Shown: positions 22,841 to 33,539 of the stretch, piece by piece
Layout of the letters: each line of letters opens with the position of its first letter
How positions within the stretch are numbered: the first letter of the stretch is position 1
Source of the DNA: Bryoerythrophyllum caledonicum
Lineage: Eukaryota > Streptophyta > Bryopsida > Pottiales > Pottiaceae
Length of the DNA: 64,000 bases
Reading direction: 5' to 3'
NCBI GenBank assembly: GCA_963971425.1
Contig: OZ020514.1
Span: forward strand, 17,705,406-17,769,405
The notes under the pieces: generated by a model
Seen by the model: the letters and a program-made list of their open reading frames with translations, nothing else
The model's database searches: none
Told to the model about the DNA's origin: nothing
Position numbers and translations under genes: made by a program

Positions 22841-23800
22841 TCAGCTGGGGACATCAACGATAGATACGTCCTGAGCACGCGACTTTAGAGGGGAAGAGGG
22901 GCGGGTCGACGGGGATGGACTCGATGGAGGAACATGGAGCGATTGACCCCGGATGGAGACGGGGGAGGAACCCGCCGGAGACGGCAGCAGCAAATCGCGG
23001 GACAGACTCCCAGACCCGCCTTCTGTTGAGGGGGGAGGCTGGGGGAATGCAGCATTAACTGCGGGTGGTGTCGTGGTGGCAACAGGCAAATTAGCCGTCA
23101 TGAATCTCTACATCATGAGCATCATGTTGGCATGCCTCTAGTCTTAGTCCCTCTTCATCTCTTCGTCACGCCTCTGCTGCAGATTCGTGAGCTCCTCGTC
23201 ACGTTCCGCCAGTCGGTGCTCCATCAACCTCATCCGGGTGGCCTCCTCTTCGAGCTTCTTCTTAAAGAAGATCAACGTGCTGTCCTCTTGAACACTACTC
23301 GCCGTAGCCAACGGAGAGCGGCCGCTCGCACTGGCGACCTTCCTCTTCTTGGCCGCGAGATGAGCGGATGACCCGCCCAAGGTGGGAGCTGAATGAGGCC
23401 TGTCAAAAATCTCCAACGAATCCAACTCCAGGAAGTCGAGTCGTTGCTGCAAAGAATCGATTGTGTCTCTTCCTTCAGATTGAGAGGCACTTTGAAACTC
23501 CGACGGAGTAGCGTCAACGAAGTCGTCATGGGATTCCTCATCCGGAGTGGCGGTGCTGGAGCTCGAGCACGTAATCAGGGAGCTCGGTTCCACATCTTCC
23601 TCCTCATTGCCGGGGTCAACAATTGCTTTCCCCTTCCCCTTGGCAACAGCCTCTCCAAGCTTGGGGAAGATCTCGGCGTTGACGTGATATGCAGCAACAT
23701 CAAAATCGGCCCGATCCAACGTCAACGCAACCTCCATGGCGTCGTCGAGTTCCTGCTCATCGGTGTCGTGGGAGATGCAAAACGCCTCGAGATCCAACAT
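22841..23800 (-). pseudogene. Gene B coiled-coil and Ser/Pro-rich exon
   Basis: Begins right after acceptor ...GTACAG (23801-23803) with MLDLEAFCISHDTDEQELDD. Then an acidic Ser-rich part (GNEEEDVEPSS), a basic stretch (AAKKRKVASASGRSP), a coiled coil (FFKKKLEEEATRMRLMEHRL, LQQRRDEEMKRD) and, after three in-frame stops, a Pro/Ser-rich tail (TANLPVATTTPPAVNAAFPQ) to 22841. It is the positional counterpart of the coiled-coil exon of gene A but different in sequence. AAKKRKV is a plausible nuclear localisation signal. Confidence 0.5.
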
Positions 23801-24069
23801 CTGTACACCAATGCATCGAACAAGTTACAATTTAGGTCGAATCGAGCTAAAGTGAATACATACAATTACTGGTATGAAAACTCAACTATTACAATTTGAA
23901 AGGTTACGACGCTATTGATGATTGCTAGAAAATCATATTAGTATAAGCCAGCACTTTAGCTCGAGTCGAGCTAAAGTGCCACGCTATAGAAGCATAAGAG
24001 ACTACCTCTCTGAAATAATCCATGCACAGTCAACGAGGGTATCAACAACTTAGCTCGACTCGAGCTAAC
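23801..24069 (-). other. Gene B intron with three family-B palindromes
   Basis: Bounded by donor CTGCAG|GTTAGC (24069) and acceptor TGTACAG|ATG (23801). Three palindromes lie inside: about 23831-23856, 23951-23979 (perfect) and 24049-24070, the last overlapping the splice donor itself. Confidence 0.65.
23951..23979. repeat. Perfect family-B palindrome, 29 bp
   Basis: Arms GCACTTTAGCTCGA of 14 bp with a single G at the centre; lies in a gene B intron. Confidence 0.9.
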
Positions 24070-25451
24070 CTGCAGGGAAACTTGCCACACTCGCAATCAG
24101 TAATTTTGTCCCGCCAAACAGCTGGACAACTGCCTCCCCTTTCTTGCAGAACAACGCCAAGACCTTAATGAAGAACTCCATCCTCAGCTCGTTCATGTTC
24201 ATGAAGTACGCCAGCTCCTTGTACTTGCGCAGCTTGGTGTGCAACACGTGCTCCGGAGCTGCGTAGGTCTTCTTCACGGCCGGGATCTGCGTGAGCTCTT
24301 TCTTGAAGAGAAAGAGGAGGCAAACATGGTCGAGAGCGTTGTTGCTCTTCGGTGCATAGCCCCCCAAACGCTCGTTCTGAAAGGGAAGATACTTCGACTG
24401 CAACACATCGTACGCATGGCACAACAACGGGCCCTCAGCAAACGCTGTCACTTGAAGGTGTGACTGCTCGTCGCCGCAAATGAAGAGCCAGGCTGGAAGA
24501 TCTGTGAGGGGAGGCTGCCCTTTCGATGTGAACATCATCATGAACTCGTCAAAGAAGGGCCTCTCCAACGACGACGTTGCCTCCCCAGAGAAACCAGGGA
24601 TATTCCGGAAGTCGATGATGCCGAGCTTCACATTGCAGCCCAAGTTGCGCCATGAATCCGAAGGCCACGTCCCGAGCGAATTCGTCGCCGCCTTGTACAA
24701 ACGAAAGTGCAAAGCCCCCTGAGGTGCAACAAACCGTGACCGCACATCGATGAAGACTCTAAAGAATTCCTTAGCATATGGAGAGAGATCTTCACATTTG
24801 CAATTGCGAAACTGCGTCTGCCTCGAATCCTTGTAGTACGAATCCGGTGGACCCCAATCCAAGAGGGCACGCTTTGAGGCCTTGCTGAAGTTGTAGATCT
24901 TCTTAAACTTCCGCCAGGTGGAACGGTTGTACGCTGTAGTGTTGTTGAAGAAGGCCAACTCCGGCCTAATCAACTGAAGCTCCATCCGAGCTACCTCCTT
25001 CCTCTTCCTTCGATCGACCAGTCCTGGCGCTGTAGCAATCCTCCAACACAAATTGCGGCAAATTCACAACCACCTTAGAGTAAGGCAGTTTCCGCGATGG
25101 CCCCGACCGATTGAGAATGTGCTTACACATTTTCGCATGATCGGCCTCGGTCATGTTGCCAAAAAACTTGAAGAACTCGCGCGTCAGAACCCCATCCTTC
25201 TCAGGCACCCAAGACTTTGCGTCCTCGAACTTCGCCAAGGGCGTCAAAGTCGAATCGACGTTGATGAGGTTGCCATGTGCCGCCAAAGAGATGACATCGG
25301 ACCATAGCTTGAAGGTCTCATCGGTCGAGGTGATGATCTTCACCTCGTTTGTAATCGAGAGCTCCTTCGCCTTTCCGGCTTTCTTGAGCGCTGCTTGGCT
25401 CTTCGCCATGTCGATCATAGCAAACTGCTCACGAACCGCGTTCAGAAATGG
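24070..25451 (-). pseudogene. Gene B methyltransferase-like region
   Basis: Encodes PFLNAVREQFAMIDMAKSQA, VREFFKFFGNMTEADHAKM-like blocks and LPQFVLEDCYSARTG (frame to 24966), then in another frame (from 25051) PELAFFNNTTAYNRSTWRKF, LSPYAKEFFRVFIDVRSRFV, LPAWLFICGDEQSHLQVTAF, LALFCKKGEAVVQLFGGTKL and LIASVASFPAG at the exon end. The layout of YAKEFFRVFIDVR...APQGALHF and the final GEAVVQLFGGTKLLIAS recalls N6/N4-methylases (PGG strand, DPFxGxGT block) with catalytic residues gone. Evidence is weak; one frame change is visible. Confidence 0.4.
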
Positions 25452-25582
25452 CTGCGCAGAACATTGGTAGGAATAAATTAGTTTACAATCTTAGTAGAAC
25501 ATAAACGTGTCCAGCAAAATCCGGAAACTGCAAGTTAGCTCGAGTCGAGCTAACGTGCAAGACCATGGTTAAGTAATTTTAC
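25452..25582 (-). other. Gene B intron with palindrome
   Basis: Donor TTTGAG|GTAAAATT (25582) to acceptor CTGCGCAG (25452), 131 nt. It holds the perfect palindrome at 25534-25554 (GTTAGCTCGA, one centre base, complement). Confidence 0.65.
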
Positions 25583-26435
25583 CTCAAACCTCTTGTCATT
25601 AGCAATATCCAACGCCGTTCTCCGTCCTGACTTGTGAGACCCGCAAATGCCTGCGGCGGAGTGCTTCGGCATCGGTCTCCCAGCTTGGATCCACAACGCC
25701 CGAGAGCCAAGGATATTGGTTGCCCACGTCGGCTTGAATTGAACCAAGTGATTTACACGATTATAATACGCAGAAATCTTTCTCAGCCTCTAGGTCCTCC
25801 GTCTAGACAATGTAACACTGCCATGTTTGAAAGTGCCTTCTCATAACCTCCGGGATGTTGCCGTTTATCATCGAATTTGATGCTGCAACATTGTGTTGGC
25901 CGTTGATGATATAGAATTTGCAGCCACTGAGCTCCTCAACCATCGTTGGCATATGATCAAGCTTGGGCATGACGCAGAGAGTCTGTTTCTACATCTTGTC
26001 CGGCATTTCAAGGTAATAATGCTTTAACTCCTCCATACCCCGAGGTTCGAATGCACGGATCGTCCACTCCGGCGGTGCATTATGCAACCTCGTCACGTCA
26101 AGCTCGATCTTCATCTCTCTGACTCCTTGGAAGAAGCAGCTCTGACACTCCGTCCAGAATTTTTGGTAAATCTGTTGGACGTTGTTGTAGTCGATTGTCT
26201 CTCCGAACCCGAGTGCCTAAAGGAGCTCGGAGAGTGTAGAGGCCATCGAATTGCCTAAGTCCTCCTGTGATACGAGCTTCATCTTCTTTCTCGAAGAGCT
26301 CTCCGGGTTCTTGGCAGCTGAACGCTTCTTGACGGGAGAAGCGGACAACGTGTTGCGCAGGGTGCTTTGGCTTGTTCTAGCGCCTCGTGTTCTAACCGGT
26401 ACCGACGCTTGACTCATATCTTGGCTACCGGTCAC
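25583..26435 (-). pseudogene. Gene B ParB-like GQH module
   Basis: Encodes a basic Ser-rich start with an NLS-like KKRSAAKN...SRKKMKL, then VQQIYQKFWTECQSCFFQGV, IELDVTRLHNAPPEWTIRAF, ELSGCKFYIINGQHNVAAS, and finally ILGSRALWIQAGRPMPKHSA with TALDIANDKRFE before the donor. The LHxAP, FYIIxGQHxVA and W(I)xAxRPxP blocks align with gene A in order. The frame has several stops (near 26215, 25990, 25800), so it is a pseudogene. The GQH signature suggests a ParB/Srx-type fold; function unproven. Confidence 0.5.
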
Positions 26436-26439
26436 GGCC

Positions 26440-27028
26440 TTAGAAACTATCGATATTTCTATTGGGGTGTCTCACCGCGATATTTTTTGCCTTCTCTAGA
26501 GCGGCAAAGGTAGTCATTCTTGATAGAATGACGCGGAGTTTATTCGCTATAGCCTTAGCTTTTAGCGGCTGACCACTACTAGTCTCCCATTTTTTAAGCA
26601 AAATTTCGTGGTCAACCTGAGCCACTATTTCATCAAACTTCGACCCCCTCAGAGAATTGACTAAATCCTGGATACAAAATAGAGATGAATTATTGTTCAC
26701 TACAATAGTGAACAAATAAGGGTCTACGGACTCAGTGGTTGTCTCACACGACAACTTAACGTGATCGTTATCTTCGTGGACAACATCAGTAATCCTGGTC
26801 GTGAAGTTGATGTGCTGAGCTTCGACGATATCACCAGCAAAGGTCTGACCGAACACTAGATCATCCGTGTAGGTGGCCTACAGAAGCGTCCACTTCAGTG
26901 TCATTGATGAGTCCTTGAGCTCCCAGCAATCCAAGTGGTTGTTGTTGTCTCCATCGTCATCATCAATGTCGACGGGCTTTGGCTCGAAGAAGTGCTGCAG
27001 CTGATTCACCATCCGGTCTCTCTCAGAA
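26440..27028 (-). pseudogene. Gene B N-terminal region with PIP-like motif
   Basis: After an acceptor (GTGTACAG, 27029-27031) the exon reads SERDRMVNQLQHFFEPKPVD followed by an acidic run. The ATG at 27010-27012 would begin MVNQLQHFFEPKP, resembling PCNA-interacting N termini such as that of DNA ligase I (...MSFFHPKK), although position 1 is Val rather than Gln. A TAG near 26877 interrupts it; the rest (DLVFGQTFAGDIVEAQHINF ... AKNIAVRHPNRNIDSF) is open to 26440. Confidence 0.45.
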
Positions 27029-27209
27029 CTGTACACACACAAAACCAAGCACAAGTATTAGGTTGCATAATTTATCATCCAACTAAGTTGGATAGTTTAC
27101 CCTTTAGCTCGACTCGAGCCAAAGTGTTACCACACACAAAGTATGTCAATAATACTCTTCAATAAAATTTAGTCATTTGGAGAATTTTCACAGACCCTTT
27201 CAATCAATT

Positions 27210-27360
27210 CATGCCTACTTCTCGTTCAACTCCATAAACCGTGGAAAAGCTTCCGAACCGATGCAATCACTCACGATCCTTAGGCTTCGAGGTTCTCAAG
27301 TGTTTGGAACGAGACTGAAGCTCATTCGCGATTCAGGAAGCTGAATGAGAAGTAGACATG
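27210..27360. mobile_element. MITE-like fold-back element, copy 1
   Basis: A 151-bp unit starting CATGCCTACTTCTCGTTCA and ending with the complement of CATGTCTACTTCTCATT, so it has about 15-bp terminal inverted repeats. A second copy lies at 27531-27682. No coding capacity. Confidence 0.65.
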
Positions 27361-27530
27361 ATTTTTAATACTAGTCTGCATTTACCCGACTGTAACATTG
27401 TTTTAATCGAGCTTTAGCATTATCTTTAGCTCGACTTGAGCTAAAATGCTTTAACTTCAAATGTAAATCTAAATAGCTTTGACACTTTCAATATTTCTAC
27501 GGAAGACTTGCAGGATTATTTTTTTGAGTT

Positions 27531-27682
27531 CATGTCTACTTCTTGTTCAACTCCCAAAACTGTGAAAAAGCTTACGAACTGATCCAATCACTCACGAAGC
27601 TCCCTCTTTGAGGTTCTCAAGTGGTTAAAACGGGACTTAAGCTTATGCAGAATTTTTGAGAGGTGAACCTGAAGTAGACATG
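27531..27682. mobile_element. MITE-like fold-back element, copy 2
   Basis: A 152-bp unit, same orientation as copy 1 and clearly similar throughout (CATGTCTACTTCTTGTTCA ... GAAGTAGACATG). The family is not identified. Confidence 0.65.
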
Positions 27683-28018
27683 AGTTGGGTCATCGATAAC
27701 ATTGGTTAAATACTTCTAAAATGTTTTCTGTCTGAAGGTACTGGTGCTTGAGTTGTGGATATGGTCATTTGTTTTACACTTTAGCTCGATTCGAGGTAAA
27801 GTGATTCGGATTTTATGAGAAGACTGAGATTTTTTGAGACCCAGAATTTGAGAGTAGATATTATGATCACTTTAGCTGGAGCCGGGCTTTAGCGCGACTA
27901 CAGACGCATTCAGTAAAACATTTTAGCTTGAGCTAAAGTGCAAACAAAGATACACCGGTCCTATACATTTTTTGGACTATTTGAGCTGAAATGTACTGGT
28001 CTAATGTATTTTCGTCTG

Positions 28019-28045
28019 CACTTTAGCTCGACTCGAGCTAAAGTG
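28019..28045. repeat. Perfect family-B palindrome, 27 bp
   Basis: Arms CACTTTAGCTCGA of 13 bp around a single C, in the upstream cluster. A diverged copy follows at 28072-28098. Confidence 0.9.
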
Positions 28046-28098
28046 GAGCCAACAGTGTGCACTATTGGCCGCACTTTAGCTCGACTCAATCTAAAGTG

Positions 28099-30107
28099 TG
28101 TTTAGTGAATGCTGGCTTTATTACAGTTTGTGCATGATTGTCCTCCGTCTTATGATATTTAAGGCGTAGGGTTGAAGGCTTTTGGGTGAGGATATATATT
28201 TTACCTTTCAGCCATAGATAATGAAATGTAATCCTAGTACTTTTCTGCTGGAACGAGTCGTCCTGCAATAACAATAACAAAAACAAACCCACACACAATC
28301 AAACAACCAATAACTCTATCCCAAAACCAAAAAACAACAACATGCACAAATAAACTACAACCACACAGAAGCAATCAAAATGCAGAACCACAAAAAAACC
28401 TAAACATAAAGCAGTACATTGAACGTTTCAACACATTCAACGATTCAACACATTCAACATTCAACACATAGAAATCAGCACATTGAACCCGAAGCGGCAC
28501 ATTCAAAGCAGCACATTCAAACTAAATTTTCAACAAAAATTCCGAACTAGCATCAAAACAAAAAAACAACTTGCACACAGAATGTTGCGCAACATAAACA
28601 CAATAATTCAACACACCTAAACACAAAGCAGCACATGGAACATTGAAATCAACACACACACTCACAATGTATTCTAACACAAACAGAAACCAAATTAATG
28701 GCTACTCTGCCTCTTTCACCAAAAAAAAACACAACTTACATCAACACTACCATAGAAAATACCACCAATTCCACAAGACAACACATATACCAAAAGCAAT
28801 GCAGACACAGAAAATACCACCACACTGAAAATACCACTACACAAAACACTACCACAAAAAGAACCACCAAACAACACATATATAAAAAGCAATGCAAGAC
28901 AATGCATTTAAACATGAATGTGTGCACTTACCTTTAAGAGTGAGAAATTCGACTCCTTTGGTGCACGTCTTGCTCCTCGTTCACGTTGGTCTTCCGCGCA
29001 CAACCGTTTCTGACTCTAGGTGCTTAAAAACTCATACAACAATAATCCTCACCTCCTACAAACCCTTTCCGCAGGATAGCAAAGCGCTGCTGAAAAATTG
29101 CGCAACAAACCCTAAACTCTAACGCTACAACAAACACAAACTCAACAAACCCTACTGAAAACAACACGAACACAAGCGGCAACTCTAACGCACACAACAC
29201 AAACAACTCACAACTCACAACTCACAACACGAACAACTCACAACACAAACAACTCACAACACAAACAACTCACAACTCTAACGCAATATACAACAGCAAC
29301 AAAGCATGCACAGAAAAATGAGGGTTTCAAGACTCGTGCCACGACTTCGTAGGGTACACCCTCAAGCACCTAAAGCCGTGGAGGGACGAATTCTTGTAGC
29401 CGTGTAGCTCCCACAATACCCTCGGGATACTCTTCGCGACATTGGGGTAATACCCTCGGGTATTTGTTTTAGATGCACCACAATTCATTAACCTTCATTA
29501 TTGATACCCGGAATTAAAGGAGTAAATTTAATCTCACTAGGCTAAATTCAAGATATTACGCGCGTTTAGTATTTCTGTACTAGTAAATTTCCTACACAAT
29601 TTATCTGAGCCATTAACACTACAAAATTGCTTAATCTGGGGCAACGAGAAGGAAGCAAAGAAAAGTGATTATTTCCAATTTCAATCGTATGATCTCAATT
29701 AAAACTTATAAATTGATATTTCTCAATAATACACAAACTTTGATTGCACAAAAGTGAACGATTATAGTGTTTAGTGTTAGAAACAGAATTATAGTATTTG
29801 GTTTTCTTTCATGCTTTGAGTGGATCAGCAGGCTTTTACTTGATTCGATTTCAATTTCTGCATTACACAAGGAGTAAATTCATTACCATCGTTATTTATA
29901 AGTTCCTCCTACACCAGTTATTAGGTGTTCGAGAGGGGTGAAGCACCTTTAAAAGAGTTTTAAAGCTACGATTTACGATTCTATTACTTAGAAGTCAAGT
30001 TTTTCTTTTTTGTGAGTTTGATATTTTTTACTATGAGAATCAAACATACAATAAGTATGTTAAGACCACATCTTGCAGTAGTATAATTTTAAAATAAATG
30101 TCAATGC
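28099..30107. other. Intergenic, AC-rich and AT-rich, no gene
   Basis: Low-complexity A/C-rich DNA: repeated cattcaacac words at 28420-28510, accacac-type runs at 28730-28880 and the acaactcac microsatellite below. From about 29460 it is AT-rich unique-looking sequence. No credible coding region. Confidence 0.55.
29190..29283. repeat. (ACAACTCAC)-type microsatellite
   Basis: Imperfect tandem words acaactcac and acaacac over about 90 bp. Confidence 0.8.
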
Positions 30108-30267
30108 ACACTTTAGCTCTATTGGAGCTAAAGTGTGCATATTTTCTTTTTAGTTCCCTACATTTAGTGATGGTGCATACTTTAGCTCTAATAGAGCTAA
30201 AGTGTGAATTTTTTCTTTGTTTTTCATTTCATTTTGCTTTTAGTGTAACAGTACAAATAGTGTAGTT

Positions 30268-30664
30268 AGAGCATCTCCACCTCTGAAGGAGAATTTTCCA
30301 CGCCAAGGGAAGAGGTGCCCAAGTTTGAGATGACAGGAGGGGGGTTACCCTTTCCCCCCCACACCCGTCTCCAAATTGGCCACTCTGGGGGAACGCCAGC
30401 GCCCGGCACTGACGCCGTAGTTGGCCAATTTTTTATGATTTTTTCTTGTTTTTTTTATTCCCACGTGTCATTACATAATTGGACACATGCTCCCGGGGAA
30501 TTTTGGTGTCCCCTGTACTTTTTGTAAATTTACCTTTCAGAAGAACCGACGCCGCCACCCCAATGGCCGGGACACCGGCCTGGGTCTTGCGAAGTGGGCT
30601 TTTCCGTGTTTATTCCTGCATTCCGCCATTTCTCCCGGACCCTCTGCCCCGGAGGTGATGCTCT
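30268..30664. mobile_element. MITE-like element with AGAGCATC ends
   Basis: A 397-bp GC-rich island in AT-rich DNA. It begins AGAGCATCTCCACCTC and ends GAGGTGATGCTCT, giving imperfect inverted ends AGAGCATC..ACCTC. No clear target-site duplication and no transposase. AGAGCATCTCCA is a common terminus of non-autonomous DNA elements in plants, from general knowledge. Confidence 0.5.
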
Positions 30665-30939
30665 TTTTCTAGTACACTATTTGTCAACAAGTTGGCAATC
30701 AGTTTAAGCCACCATTGTCTTGAATATTATCCCTCATTCGTTCACCTATTGCAGTTCAATTTGTATTAGCCCTCAATCAAAATCCTCCCCTAGCACACAA
30801 ATTTGTTACTTGATAAATAGTGTTAGCTCAGAATCTTGTGCTTACCGGTCGCCATGCATTTATTCTTCTTGTCTCATCTTCAACCTCAAATTCTTATCGT
30901 CTTATCCACAACTATTTGTATTCCCATCTCTTGCATTCC

Positions 30940-31330
30940 CTTTACATTATTTAATATTATCTAATGAATATTTAATGTGTAATCATATATTTAGCCAATA
31001 ACTAATGACTTTGTAATGAATTTTTATACAATATTTAATGTATATTTGTATATCTGTCACTTTTATGAACAATTAAATAATATTTAAATATTATTTAATG
31101 AATCTTTATAGTTTTAAAAGTATATTTTATGATAATTTCATTAATATTTGTATATTTAATGATTATTTATAGAGTATTTAATGTATTATTAATGAACAGT
31201 TAATGAATAGTGCATAAATTTCTAATGTAAAATCAATGTGTATTTGAATATTCAATGAGTATTTAATGAATATTTACTGAATATGTAATGCACATTGAAT
31301 GCATATGTGATGGATATCTACTGAGTATTT
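30940..31330. repeat. AT-rich degenerate repeat
   Basis: Many repeats of aatgaatatttaatg-like words over about 390 bp; no coding content. Confidence 0.6.
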
Positions 31331-31766
31331 TACTTGTATTTCTATACTTATTGTATGTTTATGTTTTTTCCTTTTCCAATATTCCTTTCTTTTCTCACTT
31401 TTGTTCCCAAAAGAATGTTCTTATATTTCCAATCTTCTACTTGTAGTTTCATTTTCCCTCCATATTTTACATTCTACTTTGTCCATTTTTTTAGATTTTC
31501 ATTTTGCTCCATACCTACGTCCTATTATTCCCAAGCTCTTTCTTGCATATTCTTGTTTTTCTACATGCACTCAACCCTTCTTTACTTTGATGCTCAAGAT
31601 GTAATCAAATCATTATTAAGGTTTCATACATTAACTATCCACAAGTAAAAAACTTTATGTTCCACTATTTACTAGGATTGACATTTAGTGTAGTAGTTGA
31701 CATTTAGTGTAATATAGATTTGTCACTACACTTATTGTAAATTTTACAATTAGTGTATGGATTCCT

Positions 31767-31786
31767 ATTTAGTGTCCACTACACTA
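31767..31786. repeat. 20-bp sequence recurring inverted at 54564-54583
   Basis: ATTTAGTGTCCACTACACTA here is the exact reverse complement of 54564-54583. Related tagtgta words surround both sites, suggesting fragments of one dispersed element. Confidence 0.75.
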
Positions 31787-31989
31787 GAAGCCATCTTGTG
31801 TATACTGGAGCTACATAGTGCATTTTTGCTTTCTAATCCACTCCATTTAGTAATGGAGCACAATTTAGCTCTAGTAGAGCTAAACTGTGCGTGTTTTCTT
31901 TTTAGTGCACTGCACCTAGTGATGGGGCACACGTTAGCACTACTGAAGCTAAAGTGTGTGCACACACTCCTTTTAGTTCATTGCACGTA

Positions 31990-33539
31990 GTAATGGGACA
32001 CACCTCTACTAAAAACCGAGCTGATGTATGTGCAATGTGTATTTCCACTTCTTCAAACAATCATTTTGAACTCCGTTCTTCAATTTATGGTTAAGTATTT
32101 CACAAGGTGAAATAAAAATCTTTTGAATTTTAAAAGGATTTTCAAATTATGTAGACCTTAACCTCCAATAGTAATATTAAAAAGCAAAAAAATATGACGA
32201 TCACCTAGTCTTCAGTGGCTATGAAGTCTGAGTATTCTTGGTACCCTAAATCAATAATATGTGACAATGTGTGAAAATGTATGAATTGGGATATAATCTT
32301 ATTTTTCACTAGAAAAATAACATGTTTTTCCACAATATCAAACGTTCTAATAATACTTCAATGTGTTGAAAATATCACATTCCATAGTGTGTCATAGCAA
32401 AAGGTTTTTAAGTTGCTCGACGTGCCGAAATCGAGAAGTTCCTCTTCAGGCTAGCATAACTTTTATTGAAGACGTTCAATGAGAAAATAAATTACTCATA
32501 AATATGCCTCATGACTTCTATCATCCTTCTACAAAAGTTTGAGAATTTAAAATACAATTTGCGACCACTAGAACGTGCTCAAAATCAAATTATTTTTTTT
32601 TTGCATGTAAAAATAAATTCAAAATTACTTACTTTACGAACATTAAATTATGCCTAATGCACTAAGTGATACACTTTGTATTAGTTGTATTTTATATTTT
32701 GATTATCCTTTTTTTATCAAGAGGATGTCTCTCCGTTCCTTCTTTAAATCTTTTAATATTGTTCCACTCTCTCTGTTTTACAAATGACAAAGTCTTCAAT
32801 TTCACGTCAAAACATGAAATAAATTGAATATTGGTCAAGAATTCCTCCATCTTTCATATCATGCTTAGATTGCCACACCCTAAACTCATGATAATACAAT
32901 GTGAACTCAAGAACAAGATGTCAGGTTCGACGCGTTGGAGGGTTTGTGGAGGTTGGTTTACGCGTTGTAAACCAACTAGGAGGTTAAATGGCCCAAGGAA
33001 ACCCTAGATGCTAGCTTTAGTTGTTAATTAGAGTTAGTAGTAGTGTTCTTTGACTTTTAGGGCCTTGGTGGTGTCTTTTGACACCTCATTTGGGACTTGG
33101 AGTCCAAATGACCTCCACGTGTAGTGTGGGGAGACTCATCTTTCTCAAGTTGAGTCTCCCACGTGATGGAGTGAGAGAGTGCGTGCGTGCGTGCACTTCT
33201 TAAACTTCATTGTTATTATGCGACCATTCTTTAAGAATGGCATTGGCTTGACTATATGTAGTTTATGAGTATGTTCTACTTGTTTATTACTTGAGAAAGA
33301 TCATCACTAAGATATGAGTGTATTCCTAGTGATTTAGTGACACTTAAAACCCTCAAAATGTTGTGTTTAGGGTGTTTTTGAGCAATATTTTAGTGCTGAA
33401 ATTTTGTTGCAAAACCTCAAGTGTGCGTAGCTAGGCGGATGAAATCCATTGGATAAGGGTGAGAATGAGTGGCGGATGTCAACTCTAAGCCAATCCAAGT
33501 GGATGATAGTCCGTTGGCCTTAGCCTTCATCCATAGTTT
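31990..33539. other. Intergenic, AT-rich, no gene
   Basis: No supported coding region. A hairpin with 10-bp arms (GGGAGACTCA / TGAGTCTCCC, 33129-33160) and a short gtgcgtgc run near 33180 are the only structures noted. Confidence 0.5.

Larger units (their letters stand above)
20230..31960. repeat. Palindrome family B (TTAGCTCGA-armed), dispersed
   Basis: About twenty copies or half copies of a roughly 27-bp palindrome whose arm is CACTTTAGCTCGA with a one-base centre. Positions include 22707, 23831, 23951-23979, 24049-24070, 25534-25554, 27103-27126, 27425-27449, 27777-27803, about 27873, about 27922, 28019-28045, 28072-28098, about 30109-30138, about 30178-30206, about 31861-31890 and about 31928-31958. 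Copies inside gene B fall in introns; the densest cluster lies upstream of it (27.1-28.1 kb). Copies beyond 30 kb have a variant centre (CTCTANTNGAG). Confidence 0.85.

Noticed and set aside
20230-31960. Palindromes as bacterial-type terminators or operators
   Set aside because: Eukaryotic intron context, no U-tract logic, and dispersion over 12 kb.
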